Shown: positions 8,285 to 17,317, counted from the first letter of the stretch. The stretch: DNA of 64,000 nucleotides from Geodermatophilus telluris (GCF_900102745.1 NZ_FMZF01000003.1:452681-516680); one strand, 5' to 3'. Numbers and translations: made by a program. The notes: a model not told the origin generated them from the sequence alone.

Positions 8285-9577
8285 GTGGCTGAGTGGCTCG
8301 ACGCGGTCTGGGACCACTCGGACCTCGAGATGGTCCCCCGCTCCGACCGACGTGCCGGTCCCTACCGGCAGTACCGCCCCGACCTCGTCACCTCGCGACC
8401 GCTCAGCATGTCCGCCGAGGTCAATCGCCGGGCAACCGTCGCCGAACGGGCCGTCCGCGACCTGGCGAGCGGACCAGGGGCGCGGGCACTCGAGGGGCTG
8501 TCGCGGTTCCTCCTGCGCTCGGAAGCCATCGCCAGCTCGCTGATCGAGGGCATCGCGCCCTCACCGCAGCAGGTCGCGCTCGCCGAACTCGCTCAGGACG
8601 AGGACGTCCGCGGCTTCGGCGACCAGGCGCGCCTGGTGGCCAACAACATCACGATCCTCCGCAGGGCGGGCGAGGACCTCGCGGCCGGCGATGCCGTCAC
8701 GGTCGCCGACGTCGAACAGCTGCACGCCGCGCTGTTGCCGGACGAGAAGCACCACGGACTCCGGCGGGTCCAGAACTGGATCGGCGGCTCGAGCTGGCAT
8801 CCGCTGTCCGCCGACTTCGTCCCGCCCCCGCCCGACCTGGTCCCGGGGCTGATGGGTGACCTCGTCGAGTACCTGAACGGCTCCGTGCACGCGCCTCTGG
8901 TCCAAGCGGGCATCGTCCACGCGCAGTTCGAGACGATCCATCCCTTCACCGACGGCAACGGCCGGGTGGGACGAGCGCTCATCCACACCGTGCTCACCCG
9001 GCGCGGCCTGACGCCGTCAGCCATCCTCCCGGTCAGTCTGGTCCTCGCCACGCTGCGCGGGCGCTACGTGGACGGCCTGACCGCCTATCGCTACTCCTCG
9101 GCGCCCGACAGCGCGGAGGCCGCGTCCGCCGTCGCCGCCTGGCTCGACCTCTTCCTCGAGGCGACGACCGTCGCCGCCGAGCAGGCAGCCACCTTCGCCG
9201 AGCAGGTCACGCAGATGCAGGACGAGTGGGAGACGAGGCTCGCCGAGCACCGAGCGGCCCGAGGGCGCCGCGAGACACCGCGAGCGGACTCGGCGACGTC
9301 GCGCATCCTCCGCACGCTGCCCGAGATCCCGATCCTCACCACCCGCACCGCTCAGCGACGCCTCGGGGTCTCCTTCCCCGCTGCGCGCGCTGCCCTGGAG
9401 GAACTGGCCGACGCGGGCATCCTCGGGCGCCGCTCGGTCGAACGCGGGACCACCGGCTACACCGCCACGGACGTCTTCTCGCTCGTCACGGTGACCGAGC
9501 GACGCCTGGCCAGCACGCGCTGGGACACGCGGGTGTCCGAGCCGAACCGACCCGTGGCGGCGCCGCCGCCCGGCTGA
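8285..9577 (+). CDS. Fic-domain AMP-transferase with inhibitory helix and wHTH
   Basis: A 430-residue Fic protein that should transfer AMP from ATP to a hydroxyl side chain of a target protein. The full catalytic motif HPFTDGNGRVGR is at 219-230 (catalytic His219). An N-terminal inhibitory helix SSLIEG (84-89) matches [S/T]xxxE[G/N], so inhibition is intramolecular (class II Fic). The C-terminal ~100 residues (TLPEIPILTTRTAQRRLGVSFPAARAALEELADAGIL) form a winged-helix DNA-binding domain, suggesting autoregulation. The GTG at 8285 follows GAGG. No antitoxin gene is needed or visible. The target protein is unknown. Confidence 0.93.
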   Translation: MAEWLDAVWDHSDLEMVPRSDRRAGPYRQYRPDLVTSRPLSMSAEVNRRATVAERAVRDLASGPGARALEGLSRFLLRSEAIASSLIEGIAPSPQQVALAELAQDEDVRGFGDQARLVANNITILRRAGEDLAAGDAVTVADVEQLHAALLPDEKHHGLRRVQNWIGGSSWHPLSADFVPPPPDLVPGLMGDLVEYLNGSVHAPLVQAGIVHAQFETIHPFTDGNGRVGRALIHTVLTRRGLTPSAILPVSLVLATLRGRYVDGLTAYRYSSAPDSAEAASAVAAWLDLFLEATTVAAEQAATFAEQVTQMQDEWETRLAEHRAARGRRETPRADSATSRILRTLPEIPILTTRTAQRRLGVSFPAARAALEELADAGILGRRSVERGTTGYTATDVFSLVTVTERRLASTRWDTRVSEPNRPVAAPPPG

Positions 9578-9865
9578 CCTCCCGCTCCGCAGGACCGCAC
9601 GGACCTCGGTGACCGGCCTCCACCCGTCGTAGGTCCCCGGCAGGGTCGTCGTCGTGCGGACGACGCGGCCCCGGGCTCCCACAAACCCGGGTCCGCACCC
9701 GGGCGCGTCCAGCGCTGTCATCGCCGAGCGCATGCGGCGGGTGGCCAGGCGGGACAACGTCCGTCGCCGGGAGGGCGAGCCTCCGACCTCGCTCCTCCGA
9801 CGCCGAGGTCGCGCCTCGCGGGGGCGCCCACGGGCAGGCCACGAGTCCGTCGGCGGTCGCCCGGC
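9578..9865. other. 288-bp convergent intergenic region, no gene seen
   Basis: Lies between the converging fic and SNF2 genes. No reading frame looks coding on either strand and no tRNA-like TTC-loop was found. It contains three CCCGGG hexamers between about 9670 and 9704. The pair at 9687-9692 and 9699-9704 could form a short hairpin, a possible weak terminator. Confidence 0.5.
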
Positions 9866-12800
9866 TCAGGTGAACAGGCCGCGGATGTCCTCGGCGGTGA
9901 GCGGGCCGGTCAGCGCGTCGTCCGCGTCGTCCATCACGCGGGCGAACAGATCGCGCTTGCGCTCCTGCAGCGCCAGCACCTTCTGCTCGATCGTGTCGGC
10001 GGCGACGAGCCGGTAGACCATCACCGTCTTGTCCTGACCGATGCGGTGCGCGCGGTCGACCGCCTGCGCCTCCGCGGCCGGGTTCCACCACGGGTCGAGC
10101 ACGTACACGTAGTCGGCCTCGGTCAGGTTCAACCCGAACCCACCGGCCTTGAGGCTGATCAGGAAGACCGGCGCTCCGCCGTCGCGGAACGAGGAGATGA
10201 CCGCATCCCGGTCCCGTGTCGACCCGTCCAGGTACGCGTACGGCAGGCCGGTGGCGTCCAGCCGGCTGCGCACCGCGCCCAGGAAGCCGGTGAACGAGCT
10301 GAACACCAGCGCACGGTGACCCTCGGCGACCACTTCCTGCAGGTGCTCGAGGAGCGCGTCGGCCTTGCTCGACCCGATCCCGGCGTACCCGTCGTCGACC
10401 AGCGCGGGATCCAGCGCCAACTGCCGGAGCAGCGTCAGCGAGCGGAAGACGGTGAACCGGTGGGCCTGCAGGTCGTCGACCAGCCCGAGGACCTTGCGAC
10501 GCTCCCACTGCAGGTGCGTGTCGTACACCTTCCGGTGCTTCGGGGTGAGCACCACCTCCAGGACCTGCTCCTGCTTGGCCGGGAGCTCGGCGGCCACCTG
10601 CTCCTTGGTGCGCCGCCGCATCAGCGGCCGGATCCGCCGCCGCAGCGCGTCCAGCCGCTCGGGGTCCCGACCCCGCTCGACGGGGTGGCGGTAGTGCTCG
10701 GTGAACCGCTGCGGGCTCGGGAACAGCCCCGGCGCCACGATCGACAGCATCGACCAGAGGTCCATCAGGCTGTTCTCCAGCGGCGTGCCGGTGATCGCGA
10801 GCTTGAACCGGGCCGGCAGCCGCCGTGCGGCGGCGTACGTCTTCGCCTGGTGGTTCTTCACGAACTGCGCCTCGTCCAGCACCAGCCCGCTCCACGGCAG
10901 CGCCCGGTACTCCTCCTCCCCCAGCCGCAGCAGCGTGTACGAGGTGATCACCAGGTCGGCGCCCTCCGCGACGGCGGCCAGTGACGTCCCGCGTCGTCGG
11001 CCGGTCCCCTCGACCGTCCGCACCCGCAGGCCGGGCGCGAACCGCTCCGCCTCCCGCGCCCAGTTCGACACCACGCTGGTCGGCGCCACCACGAGCACCG
11101 GGGCGGTCAGCTCGCCGGCCTCGGCCGCCCGGCACACCAGGGCCAGCGTCTGCAGCGTCTTCCCCAACCCCATGTCGTCGGCGAGCACCCCGCCCAGTCC
11201 GACCTCCCACAGCGCCGCCAGCCACTGGTAGCCCTCCAGCTGGTACGGGCGCAGCTGCACCGCCAGCCCGGCGGGCGCGGCGGGCCGCGGCAGGGTGTCC
11301 ACCTCGAGCAGCGTCTGCACCTCGCGCGCCCAGCGCTCGCTCTGCTCCTCGACCACGCCCAGCTCGACGAGCTCCTCCCACAGCCCGGCCTGGTAACGGC
11401 TGATCCGCAGCCCCGGCCGGTCGGTCTCCTGCAGCGCTCGCGCCTCGTCGATCAGCGTCCGCAGCCGGTCGAACTCCGGACGGCGGACGTCGAACCACGT
11501 GCCGCTGGGGAGCAGCAGGTGCTCCTCACCCGCCGCGAGTGCCGCGAACAGGTGCACGAACGGGATGTCCTCGCCGTCCACGGAGACCGTGACACCGAGG
11601 TCGAACCAGTCGCCGTCGTCGCGGTCCACCGCCGACACCGCGACCACCGGCGCGGACCGCGCCTGCCGGAAGTCCGGTGCCGCACCGCTCTCCTCGACCA
11701 GGACCCCGGCGTCGGCCAGCCGCGGGAGGAACTCGGTGACGAGGACGACGGTGTCCATGCCGGAGAGCTCCGCGGTGGCGATCGGCCGCGGCGGTGCGAC
11801 GTGCCACAACCGCAGCAGTCTCTCCGGTGGGGCGGGCAGGGCGGCGAGCAACCGGCCCTCGGCGGCGGTGTCGCGGCCGGCGTCCGGGGTGACGCCGGTG
11901 CCGGGCGCCAGGGGCACCCGTCTGACCGTGTCCCCCGCCCGGTACAGCACCGACCAGGCGAGCCGCGCGCGGTGCCCGGCCTCGTGGGCGACGGACAGGC
12001 ACAGTTGCGGCGGCGCGATCTCCGGCAGCTCGACCGACCCGTCGGAGGAGCGCACGGGAAGGCCCCGGCTCAGCGCCGGGTAGAAGGCTTCGAGAAAACG
12101 GGCGCGGTCGGCTGCCGGCACCCGGACCGACCCCCGGGCCACCAGCCGCTCGACGCTGCGCGGCACCCGCTGCAGGGGGACCAGCACCAGCCCCTCGTCC
12201 GCCACCGGTCCCGCGGGCACGCCGTCCGCGGCGGGCGGGACCGCGACGCCGTGCGGGGGGCTGCCGATCGGCAGCACCGACTCGACGGGGACCCGGACGC
12301 CGTCGCCCAGCTCGACCACCGCCTGCATCCGCAGCCCGCCACCGTCCTCGGCGCGGACGTCGACGACCAGCTCCCCCGGCTCGGCGACGCGCACGGGGCC
12401 GCCGCGCGTGGTCAGCAGGGCGACGCCGTCGTCCACCGCCTGCCGCAGGCCCGGCCACAGCCCGGGACCGAACTGCTCCAGCAGCACCGGTGGCTCCGAG
12501 CCGCCGTACCAGTAGTTCTGCACGCCGCTGCCCGCGTGCGACGCCTGGTACAGCGCCTGCAGCGCCGCGGAGTGCGCCTCGTTCCGCCGACCGGTGAAGT
12601 CGTAGGGCAAGGTGCGCCACGACACACCGCTGCGCACCCAGCGGCCCCGCGCCCCGGGCACGACCGGGCGCAGCCGCACCGACCGCCTCGTCTGCGGGTA
12701 CCGCGCCGCCTCGACGTCGAACTGCAGCGCGATCGGGGTGGCCGCACCGGACGGCCCGGAGGTCCCGACCAGGTCGGCCAGCGCGTCCTCCCACTGCGGC

Positions 12801-13120
12801 GCGCGGGGCGCCACCGGCGCGGCCGGGGAACTCCCGCGGGCCGCCGTCAGCAGCGCGGCGACGTGCTTGCAGTCGACCTGCACGGGGCAGCTGCACTCGC
12901 CCCACCACCGCGCGTGGTCGCCGTCGTAGGACGCGACCGTCCGGTACACCCGCCGCTGGCTGCCCGTCACGAAGGCCGTCAGCTCCGCGGTCACGGGCAC
13001 GTACTCGATCCCGTGGACCCGGCCCTCGAGCGCGTACGCCCGGCCGCGACCGAACGCGTCGCCCTCGACCGACCGCCGGATGGCGGCGTCGGTGAGGACC
13101 GACCTCAGCTCGGGGAACAC
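9866..13120 (-). CDS. SWIM zinc-finger SNF2-family helicase
   Basis: A 1084-residue Swi2/Snf2 ATPase. The SWIM zinc finger lies at the N-terminus (CSC at 76-78 and CKH at 84-86). A ~450-residue accessory region follows, then the SNF2 ATPase: Walker A DDMGLGKT near 645, DEAQ box in LVLDEAQFVKNHQ near 747, and helicase C motifs FSSFTGFLGAVRSRL, LISLKAGGFGLNLT and DRAHRIGQDKTV at the C-terminus. Such proteins translocate on double-stranded DNA or remodel protein-DNA or RNA polymerase complexes. The exact role in actinobacteria is not known. The GTG at 13118-13120 begins the conserved region. The frame stays open for 225 more codons upstream only because of GC content. It is divergent from the gene at 13250. 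Confidence 0.92.
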   Translation of the reverse strand: MFPELRSVLTDAAIRRSVEGDAFGRGRAYALEGRVHGIEYVPVTAELTAFVTGSQRRVYRTVASYDGDHARWWGECSCPVQVDCKHVAALLTAARGSSPAAPVAPRAPQWEDALADLVGTSGPSGAATPIALQFDVEAARYPQTRRSVRLRPVVPGARGRWVRSGVSWRTLPYDFTGRRNEAHSAALQALYQASHAGSGVQNYWYGGSEPPVLLEQFGPGLWPGLRQAVDDGVALLTTRGGPVRVAEPGELVVDVRAEDGGGLRMQAVVELGDGVRVPVESVLPIGSPPHGVAVPPAADGVPAGPVADEGLVLVPLQRVPRSVERLVARGSVRVPAADRARFLEAFYPALSRGLPVRSSDGSVELPEIAPPQLCLSVAHEAGHRARLAWSVLYRAGDTVRRVPLAPGTGVTPDAGRDTAAEGRLLAALPAPPERLLRLWHVAPPRPIATAELSGMDTVVLVTEFLPRLADAGVLVEESGAAPDFRQARSAPVVAVSAVDRDDGDWFDLGVTVSVDGEDIPFVHLFAALAAGEEHLLLPSGTWFDVRRPEFDRLRTLIDEARALQETDRPGLRISRYQAGLWEELVELGVVEEQSERWAREVQTLLEVDTLPRPAAPAGLAVQLRPYQLEGYQWLAALWEVGLGGVLADDMGLGKTLQTLALVCRAAEAGELTAPVLVVAPTSVVSNWAREAERFAPGLRVRTVEGTGRRRGTSLAAVAEGADLVITSYTLLRLGEEEYRALPWSGLVLDEAQFVKNHQAKTYAAARRLPARFKLAITGTPLENSLMDLWSMLSIVAPGLFPSPQRFTEHYRHPVERGRDPERLDALRRRIRPLMRRRTKEQVAAELPAKQEQVLEVVLTPKHRKVYDTHLQWERRKVLGLVDDLQAHRFTVFRSLTLLRQLALDPALVDDGYAGIGSSKADALLEHLQEVVAEGHRALVFSSFTGFLGAVRSRLDATGLPYAYLDGSTRDRDAVISSFRDGGAPVFLISLKAGGFGLNLTEADYVYVLDPWWNPAAEAQAVDRAHRIGQDKTVMVYRLVAADTIEQKVLALQERKRDLFARVMDDADDALTGPLTAEDIRGLFT

Positions 13121-13249
13121 GGCCGCGAGAGTAGGAGCGTCGTGCGACGAGCGGGCGGCCGTCCACAGACTCGGTCTGGTCAGGTCGCTCCCGCCCGGAG
13201 CTGTGGAGAACCTCCGGAGACGGTCCCGGCCGGTGCCACGGTGTCCCGC

Positions 13250-13699
13250 GTGACGACACCTCCCCTCGCCGACGTCCCCGTCCACTCCTCCCTCGCGTTG
13301 ACCCGCCGCTGGGTCGACCTCTTGCGTCCTCCGTCGTTCGACGGCCGCAGCCTCTGGCTGGCCTGGTTCGCCGCCGACGGCCGGCAGTCCCCCGTCCTGG
13401 TCCCCGTGGAGGACGTCCCCCTGCTGCCCGACCGGCAGCTGCTCGCCGGGCTGCTCGACGTGCACGCTGAGGTGGCGGCTTCCCTCGGCCCGGACGGCGC
13501 GCACCTGGCCATGGCGCTGTGCCGTCCCGGCGAGCCGGCGGTCACCGAGGACGACGACGGGTGGGCCGTCGCCTGTCACGAGGTGCTCGACGACGCGCTC
13601 GACGGCACGTGGAGCCTGCACCTGGCCGCCGGGGGCCGGGTCGAGCCGCTCGTCGACGTGCCGTGGGCCTTCCTGCGGCAGGCCGGCGGTGCCCGGTGA
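13250..13699 (+). CDS. Hypothetical protein, 149 aa
   Basis: Family not recognised. A soluble acidic protein of 149 residues with a central segment SLWLAWFAADGRQSPVLVPVEDVPLLPD and a C-terminal half with HEVLDDALDGTWSLHLAAGGRVEPLVDVPWAFLRQ. The pattern suggests a compact alpha/beta domain. It sits divergent from the SNF2 helicase, with an inverted repeat TCCACAG/CTGTGGA in the 129-bp spacer. Its stop overlaps the start of the next gene by a GTGA junction, so the two are translationally coupled. GTG 13250 is taken as start. An in-frame GTG at 13241 is possible. Confidence 0.65.
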   Translation: MTTPPLADVPVHSSLALTRRWVDLLRPPSFDGRSLWLAWFAADGRQSPVLVPVEDVPLLPDRQLLAGLLDVHAEVAASLGPDGAHLAMALCRPGEPAVTEDDDGWAVACHEVLDDALDGTWSLHLAAGGRVEPLVDVPWAFLRQAGGAR

Positions 13700-14454
13700 A
13701 CGCCGAGGAGCCCTGGTCGCCGGGGCAGGCCGCCGTCCCGCAGTGGACGCCGCAGCCGGGCGCCCGGGCGGTCGACGCCGTCCCGGCCCTGCCACCGGCC
13801 GGTCGTCGCCGCCGTCGTGGCGGACTCCTCGTCGCCGCGGCGGTGCTCACGGTCGCTGCGGTGGTCGGCGGCGTGGTCGCCCACCACGTGCTCGGTTCGC
13901 GGCCGGCCTCACCGTCCGAGGTGGTCGAGCAGTACCTGACCGCCGACCAGCGCCACGACTGGACCGCGTCGTGGGCACTCCTCTGCTCCGCCGAGCAGGA
14001 GGCGACCGGATCCTTCGAGCAGTACGTCCGCCTGAAGAACGCGGTGATGGCCAGCACGGGACAGGACGTCGCCGATGTCACCGTCGTCGTCGGAGGATCC
14101 CGCACCCGGGCGGTCTCTCCCTCACGGTCCTACCTGGTCACCTTCTGGGTCGGGCACGACGGCTCCATGCACCGCGAGGAGATCGGCGTCGTCGAGCAGG
14201 ACGGCGAGTTCCGCGTCTGCAGCGGTCAGCCGGCCGTCACGTGTGCCTCCCCGTCGCTTCGAGGGACCTCCGCCAGCCAGGACAACAGCCGGCCCCGCGA
14301 CCAGCACCGGCCCACGGCCTCGGCGCGCACCACCGCCCCGTCGAGCACCGTCACGCCGACGGTGCTGTGCCCGGACGCCCGGCGGTCGCCCAGCGTCGGG
14401 ACCGCCGGCGCGACGCCGACCCCCTCCACCGACACCCACGCCACCGCCCGGTGA
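13696..14454 (+). CDS. Single-pass membrane protein with NTF2-like extracellular domain
   Basis: A 252-residue protein. About 35 Pro-rich cytoplasmic residues and an RRRRRG stop-transfer motif precede one membrane helix (LLVAAAVLTVAAVVGGVVAHHV). Then comes an extracellular domain (SPSEVVEQYLTADQRHDWTASWALLCSAEQEA ... VGHDGSMHREEIGVVEQDGEFRVCSG) resembling the DUF4878/NTF2-like stress domains found outside actinobacterial membranes. Two Cys could pair. The last ~75 residues are Ser/Thr/Pro/Arg-rich and lie opposite the end of the DUF2332 gene, giving a 229-bp convergent overlap. The GTG start overlaps the preceding stop (GTGA). Confidence 0.68.
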   Translation: MNAEEPWSPGQAAVPQWTPQPGARAVDAVPALPPAGRRRRRGGLLVAAAVLTVAAVVGGVVAHHVLGSRPASPSEVVEQYLTADQRHDWTASWALLCSAEQEATGSFEQYVRLKNAVMASTGQDVADVTVVVGGSRTRAVSPSRSYLVTFWVGHDGSMHREEIGVVEQDGEFRVCSGQPAVTCASPSLRGTSASQDNSRPRDQHRPTASARTTAPSSTVTPTVLCPDARRSPSVGTAGATPTPSTDTHATAR

Positions 14455-15302
14455 GCCGCGACCTCGTCGAGCCGGTGCAGGAAGCGCAGCCGGCTCTGCA
14501 GCGGGTACCGCGACAGCGCCCACGTCGTGGTGACGACGGGCAGCGCGCCGCCGGGCACCCGGGCGACGGCGTCGGGCAGCACGTCGACGGCGTCCCCGCG
14601 CACGAGCTGCGGAGGGTCGGCCGCCACGAGCGCGAGCTCGGCCGCGAGCTGCGCCGCCCGCTCCGGCCGGTCGGGCGGCACGCAGGCGCGCAGCCAGCGG
14701 ACGTCGTCCGGGTCGCTCACGTCGACCGGGTCGGGGTCGACGGCGACCCGCGCGACCACCTCGGGCACCGCTGTCGACGGGACCGGCCGGCCACCCACCA
14801 CCGACGCCGACAGCCGCACCGGCGACGCCGGGTCGCCCACCACCTGCCCGGTGTCGTAGGCGATGCCCAGCCGGTCGAGGTGCGGGTTCAGCGCCGGCGA
14901 GCCGACGTCGACCAGCCCGACCGCGTCCGCGCCCGCCCGCCGCGCCGCCTCAGCAACGGCCGGGTACAGCACGGCGCAGCGGGTGGCCTCGACGGTCCGC
15001 ACCGGCCGCCGCACGGCGAGCGCGTCGGCCGACAGCAGCACCGCGTCGACCGCCGCGGCGGCGGCCGCCTCGCCGTCCCCCTCCGCGTGGGCGGCGGCGA
15101 GCGCCGGGGCACCGCCGGCCAGCGCGAGGTCGTGCAGCGCGGCGAGCACGCCTGCGGGCTGCCGGGCCCGCACCGCCTCCAGCGCCCGCAGCGCCTCGGC
15201 GGACCCACTCAGCGCGAGGGCCACCCGCGCCTGCAGCGGCGACGTCCCGGCGTCCTCGCCGAAGCGCCGGAGCGCCTCGGCGAGACCGCCGCGCGAGGCC
15301 AC
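14226..15302 (-). CDS. DUF2332-family protein
   Basis: A 358-residue protein matching DUF2332, an actinobacterial family of unknown function. Recognisable are the N-terminal helices GGLAEALRRFGEDAGTSPL, the core AGADAVGLVDVGSPALNPHLDRLGIAYDTG, the acidic WLRACVPPDRPERAAQL helix and the C-terminal LLSWLAEV. The fold of the second half (VTTTWALSRYP, RAVAWVSVEGVGVAP) resembles a methyltransferase-like alpha/beta sheet, but no SAM motif is clear. It starts four bases after the enoyl-CoA hydratase stop and is surely cotranscribed. Its 3' end overlaps the convergent membrane-protein gene by 229 bp. Confidence 0.85.
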   Translation of the reverse strand: MASRGGLAEALRRFGEDAGTSPLQARVALALSGSAEALRALEAVRARQPAGVLAALHDLALAGGAPALAAAHAEGDGEAAAAAAVDAVLLSADALAVRRPVRTVEATRCAVLYPAVAEAARRAGADAVGLVDVGSPALNPHLDRLGIAYDTGQVVGDPASPVRLSASVVGGRPVPSTAVPEVVARVAVDPDPVDVSDPDDVRWLRACVPPDRPERAAQLAAELALVAADPPQLVRGDAVDVLPDAVARVPGGALPVVTTTWALSRYPLQSRLRFLHRLDEVAAHRAVAWVSVEGVGVAPAVPTLGDRRASGHSTVGVTVLDGAVVRAEAVGRCWSRGRLLSWLAEVPRSDGEAHVTAG

Positions 15303-15306
15303 GGGG

Positions 15307-16050
15307 TCAGCGGGCCTGCCGGCGCATCGACCACATCTGCGCCGGGCGCTCGAACTGGCTGGCGACCTCCCAGCTCACCGCACCGTTGACGACCTCCCGC
15401 CGGAAGTTGCCCACCGCCACCCGCGCCAGCTCCGGGTCGGCGGCGACGCGGCGGGCCAGCTCCAGCGCGCGCGGCTCGACGTCGGCGTCGTCCACCGACT
15501 CCCACGCCAGGCCCAGCTCGACGGCCTTCGTCCCGTTGACCTCCTCGCCGAACAGCGCCATCGCCGCGACGGCCCCGCAGCCGATCAGCCGCAACAGGAT
15601 CACGAAGTGCCCGCCGCCGGGGTGCATGCCGCGCTTGAGGAAGCCGGCGATCAGGCGGGCGTCGCTCGCGACGATGCGCAGGTCGGTGGCCAGCAGCATG
15701 TTCATGCCCGCGCCCACGGCCGACCCGCGCACCGCCGCGATGGTGGGCACCCTCACCTGGCCCAGCCGGTAGAAGGAGTCGTAGATCCGGCTCATGCCGT
15801 CGTAGGCGTCGGGCGCGGCCGGGTCCTGGCCGGCGCTGGTCAGCGTGGCGATGTCACCGCCCGCGCAGAACGACTTCCCCACCGCGCGGACGACCAGCGC
15901 GCCGACCTCCGGCTGGGCGTCGACCTGGTCGAACACCTCGATGAGCCGGCCGGCCATGTCCGGCGTGAGCGCGTTGCGCCGGTCGGGCGCGTTGAGCGTC
16001 ACCACCGCCACGCCGCCGTCGACCTCGAGCAGGACCTCGGCGTCAGCCAC
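15307..16050 (-). CDS. Enoyl-CoA hydratase / isomerase family protein
   Basis: A 247-residue crotonase-fold protein, normally acting on CoA thioesters in beta-oxidation-type pathways. The oxyanion-hole motifs are intact: FCAGGDIATL and the second segment RGSAVGAGMNMLLATD. The catalytic glutamates of true hydratases are not obvious (the 'GFLKRGMHPGGG' region replaces the usual GITPGAG-type segment), so it may be an isomerase, hydrolase or other crotonase. The GTG at 16048-16050 is chosen for the perfect GGAGGT site eight bases upstream. An upstream in-frame GTG at 16080 lacks one. Codons 62-135 are duplicated in the fragment at 1-221. It is first in an operon with DUF2332. Confidence 0.88.
   Translation of the reverse strand: MADAEVLLEVDGGVAVVTLNAPDRRNALTPDMAGRLIEVFDQVDAQPEVGALVVRAVGKSFCAGGDIATLTSAGQDPAAPDAYDGMSRIYDSFYRLGQVRVPTIAAVRGSAVGAGMNMLLATDLRIVASDARLIAGFLKRGMHPGGGHFVILLRLIGCGAVAAMALFGEEVNGTKAVELGLAWESVDDADVEPRALELARRVAADPELARVAVGNFRREVVNGAVSWEVASQFERPAQMWSMRRQAR
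15647..15866 (-). repeat. Second copy of the 220-bp direct repeat (with 1-221)
   Basis: Position 15647 aligns with base 1 of the window. The first ~95 bases are identical, nine mismatches were counted over the next ~110, then similarity decays at the codon for the Cys of CAGGD. The copies are direct repeats 15.6 kb apart, so homologous recombination between them would delete or duplicate everything from the cyclase to DUF2332. Confidence 0.85.
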
Positions 16051-16172
16051 GAGCGCACCTCCACGTCGGGGGCCCGGCACCGCCGCCGGCCCGTCAGCGC
16101 ATCAGACCACGACGCCCGGTTGCCGCCCCCGCCGGGACGGACCCACACTCGGCTCCCGACCCCGGAGCCCGC

Positions 16173-17252
16173 ATGCCGTCCGCCCGCCGCGCCGCCTGTT
16201 CCGCCCTCGTCGCGCTGGTGGCCGTCACCGGGTGCACCGGTGTCGAGGGCGAGCCCGGCCCGGCACCGCGGACGTTCACGGAGAACTTCGGCAGCGCCGA
16301 CCTCGACAGCGTCGCGCCTGCCGGCGTCGACGTCCTCGACCTCGCGGCCGTCCCCGACGGCGGGAGCCTCGCCCTGGTCGCCGACACCGCCGACCCGCGC
16401 GTCGGCTACCTGGTGCCGATCAGCCAGGAGGGGCTCGGCGACGTCCGTCGGGTCGAGGACGTCGGCACGCAGCTGTTCGTCACCCCCGACGGCACCGCGC
16501 TCGTCACCGGCCCGGGCCGGCTCACCCGGGTCCCGCCCGGCGGGGCGCTCCCCACGGTGGTCGAGGTCGGCGTGGTGGGGGATGCCGCCGCCCTCTCCCC
16601 CGACGGCCGCCGCCTCTACCTGGCCACGGACGACGGCCGGCTCGCCGCCGTCGACGCCGCAACGGGCGAGGTCACGGCCACCACCGCCCTCGCCGAGGGG
16701 CTCACCGTGCAGTCCCTCGCCGTCCGCCCCGACGGCGGCCCCACCGCGCTGCTCAGCGACGCCCGCGCCCCCGACCTCGCCGACGTCGCCGCCCTGGCCA
16801 CCTGGGACGACGACCTCCAGCAGACCGCCGGCCCGATCGAACTCGCCCCCGACCAGCCGGCCAGCATCCCGTCGGCCCTGCAGGTCACCGACGACGGCAC
16901 CGCCGTCGCCACCCTCACCGCGGGCTCGGGCGACGACCCGTTCCGCGTGGTCACCGTCGCCGGCGAGGAGGTCACCACGTTCCCGATCCCCGGGACCGAC
17001 CGCACGCCCGCCGACCTCGCCGTCTCCCCCGACGGGCGGGTCGCCTACCTGCCGGTGGTCGGCTTCGAGGTCGAGTCCGGGGTGGTCACGCTCGACCTGT
17101 CCGACGGCGACCAGCTCGCCGCCGCGCAGCTGTGCCCCGGTCAGGGCGCGTTCGGCCAGGTGGCGCTGGCCGCCGACGGCGCAACGCTCACCGTCGTCGG
17201 CTCCTGCACCACCGCCCAGGCACCGACGTCACTCGCGTTCATCGCGGGCTGA
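16173..17252 (+). CDS. Beta-propeller-like lipoprotein (paralogue of 3752-4720)
   Basis: A 359-residue secreted protein with a lipoprotein signal ending VAVTGC (lipidated Cys21). The mature part shows six to seven repeating blade-like units with DG turns (VPDGGSLALVADTADPRVGYLVP, SPDGRRLYLATDDGRLAAVDAATG, SPDGRVAYLPVVG) typical of YVTN-type propellers. It ends QGAFGQVALAADGATLTVVGSC, the same closing block as the 322-residue lipoprotein at 3752-4720. It is divergent from the hydratase operon and 65 bp upstream of the luciferase-like gene. The role is unknown and there are no catalytic motifs. The ATG at 16173 gives the correct signal peptide. Confidence 0.78.
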   Translation: MPSARRAACSALVALVAVTGCTGVEGEPGPAPRTFTENFGSADLDSVAPAGVDVLDLAAVPDGGSLALVADTADPRVGYLVPISQEGLGDVRRVEDVGTQLFVTPDGTALVTGPGRLTRVPPGGALPTVVEVGVVGDAAALSPDGRRLYLATDDGRLAAVDAATGEVTATTALAEGLTVQSLAVRPDGGPTALLSDARAPDLADVAALATWDDDLQQTAGPIELAPDQPASIPSALQVTDDGTAVATLTAGSGDDPFRVVTVAGEEVTTFPIPGTDRTPADLAVSPDGRVAYLPVVGFEVESGVVTLDLSDGDQLAAAQLCPGQGAFGQVALAADGATLTVVGSCTTAQAPTSLAFIAG

Positions 17253-17317
17253 CCCTCGCCAGCACCGTGTGACCTGCACCACCATGTGCAGCATCCCCGA
17301 ACCGAGGAGGACCCCTC

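Noticed and set aside
8285..9577. Fic as part of a toxin-antitoxin pair (FicTA)
   Set aside because: The inhibitory helix SSLIEG is inside the protein, and the upstream neighbour does not resemble a FicA/antitoxin.
9578..9865. Possible tRNA or small RNA in the gap with CCCGGG boxes
   Set aside because: No cloverleaf or TTC-loop sequence could be built. Only short hairpins are present.
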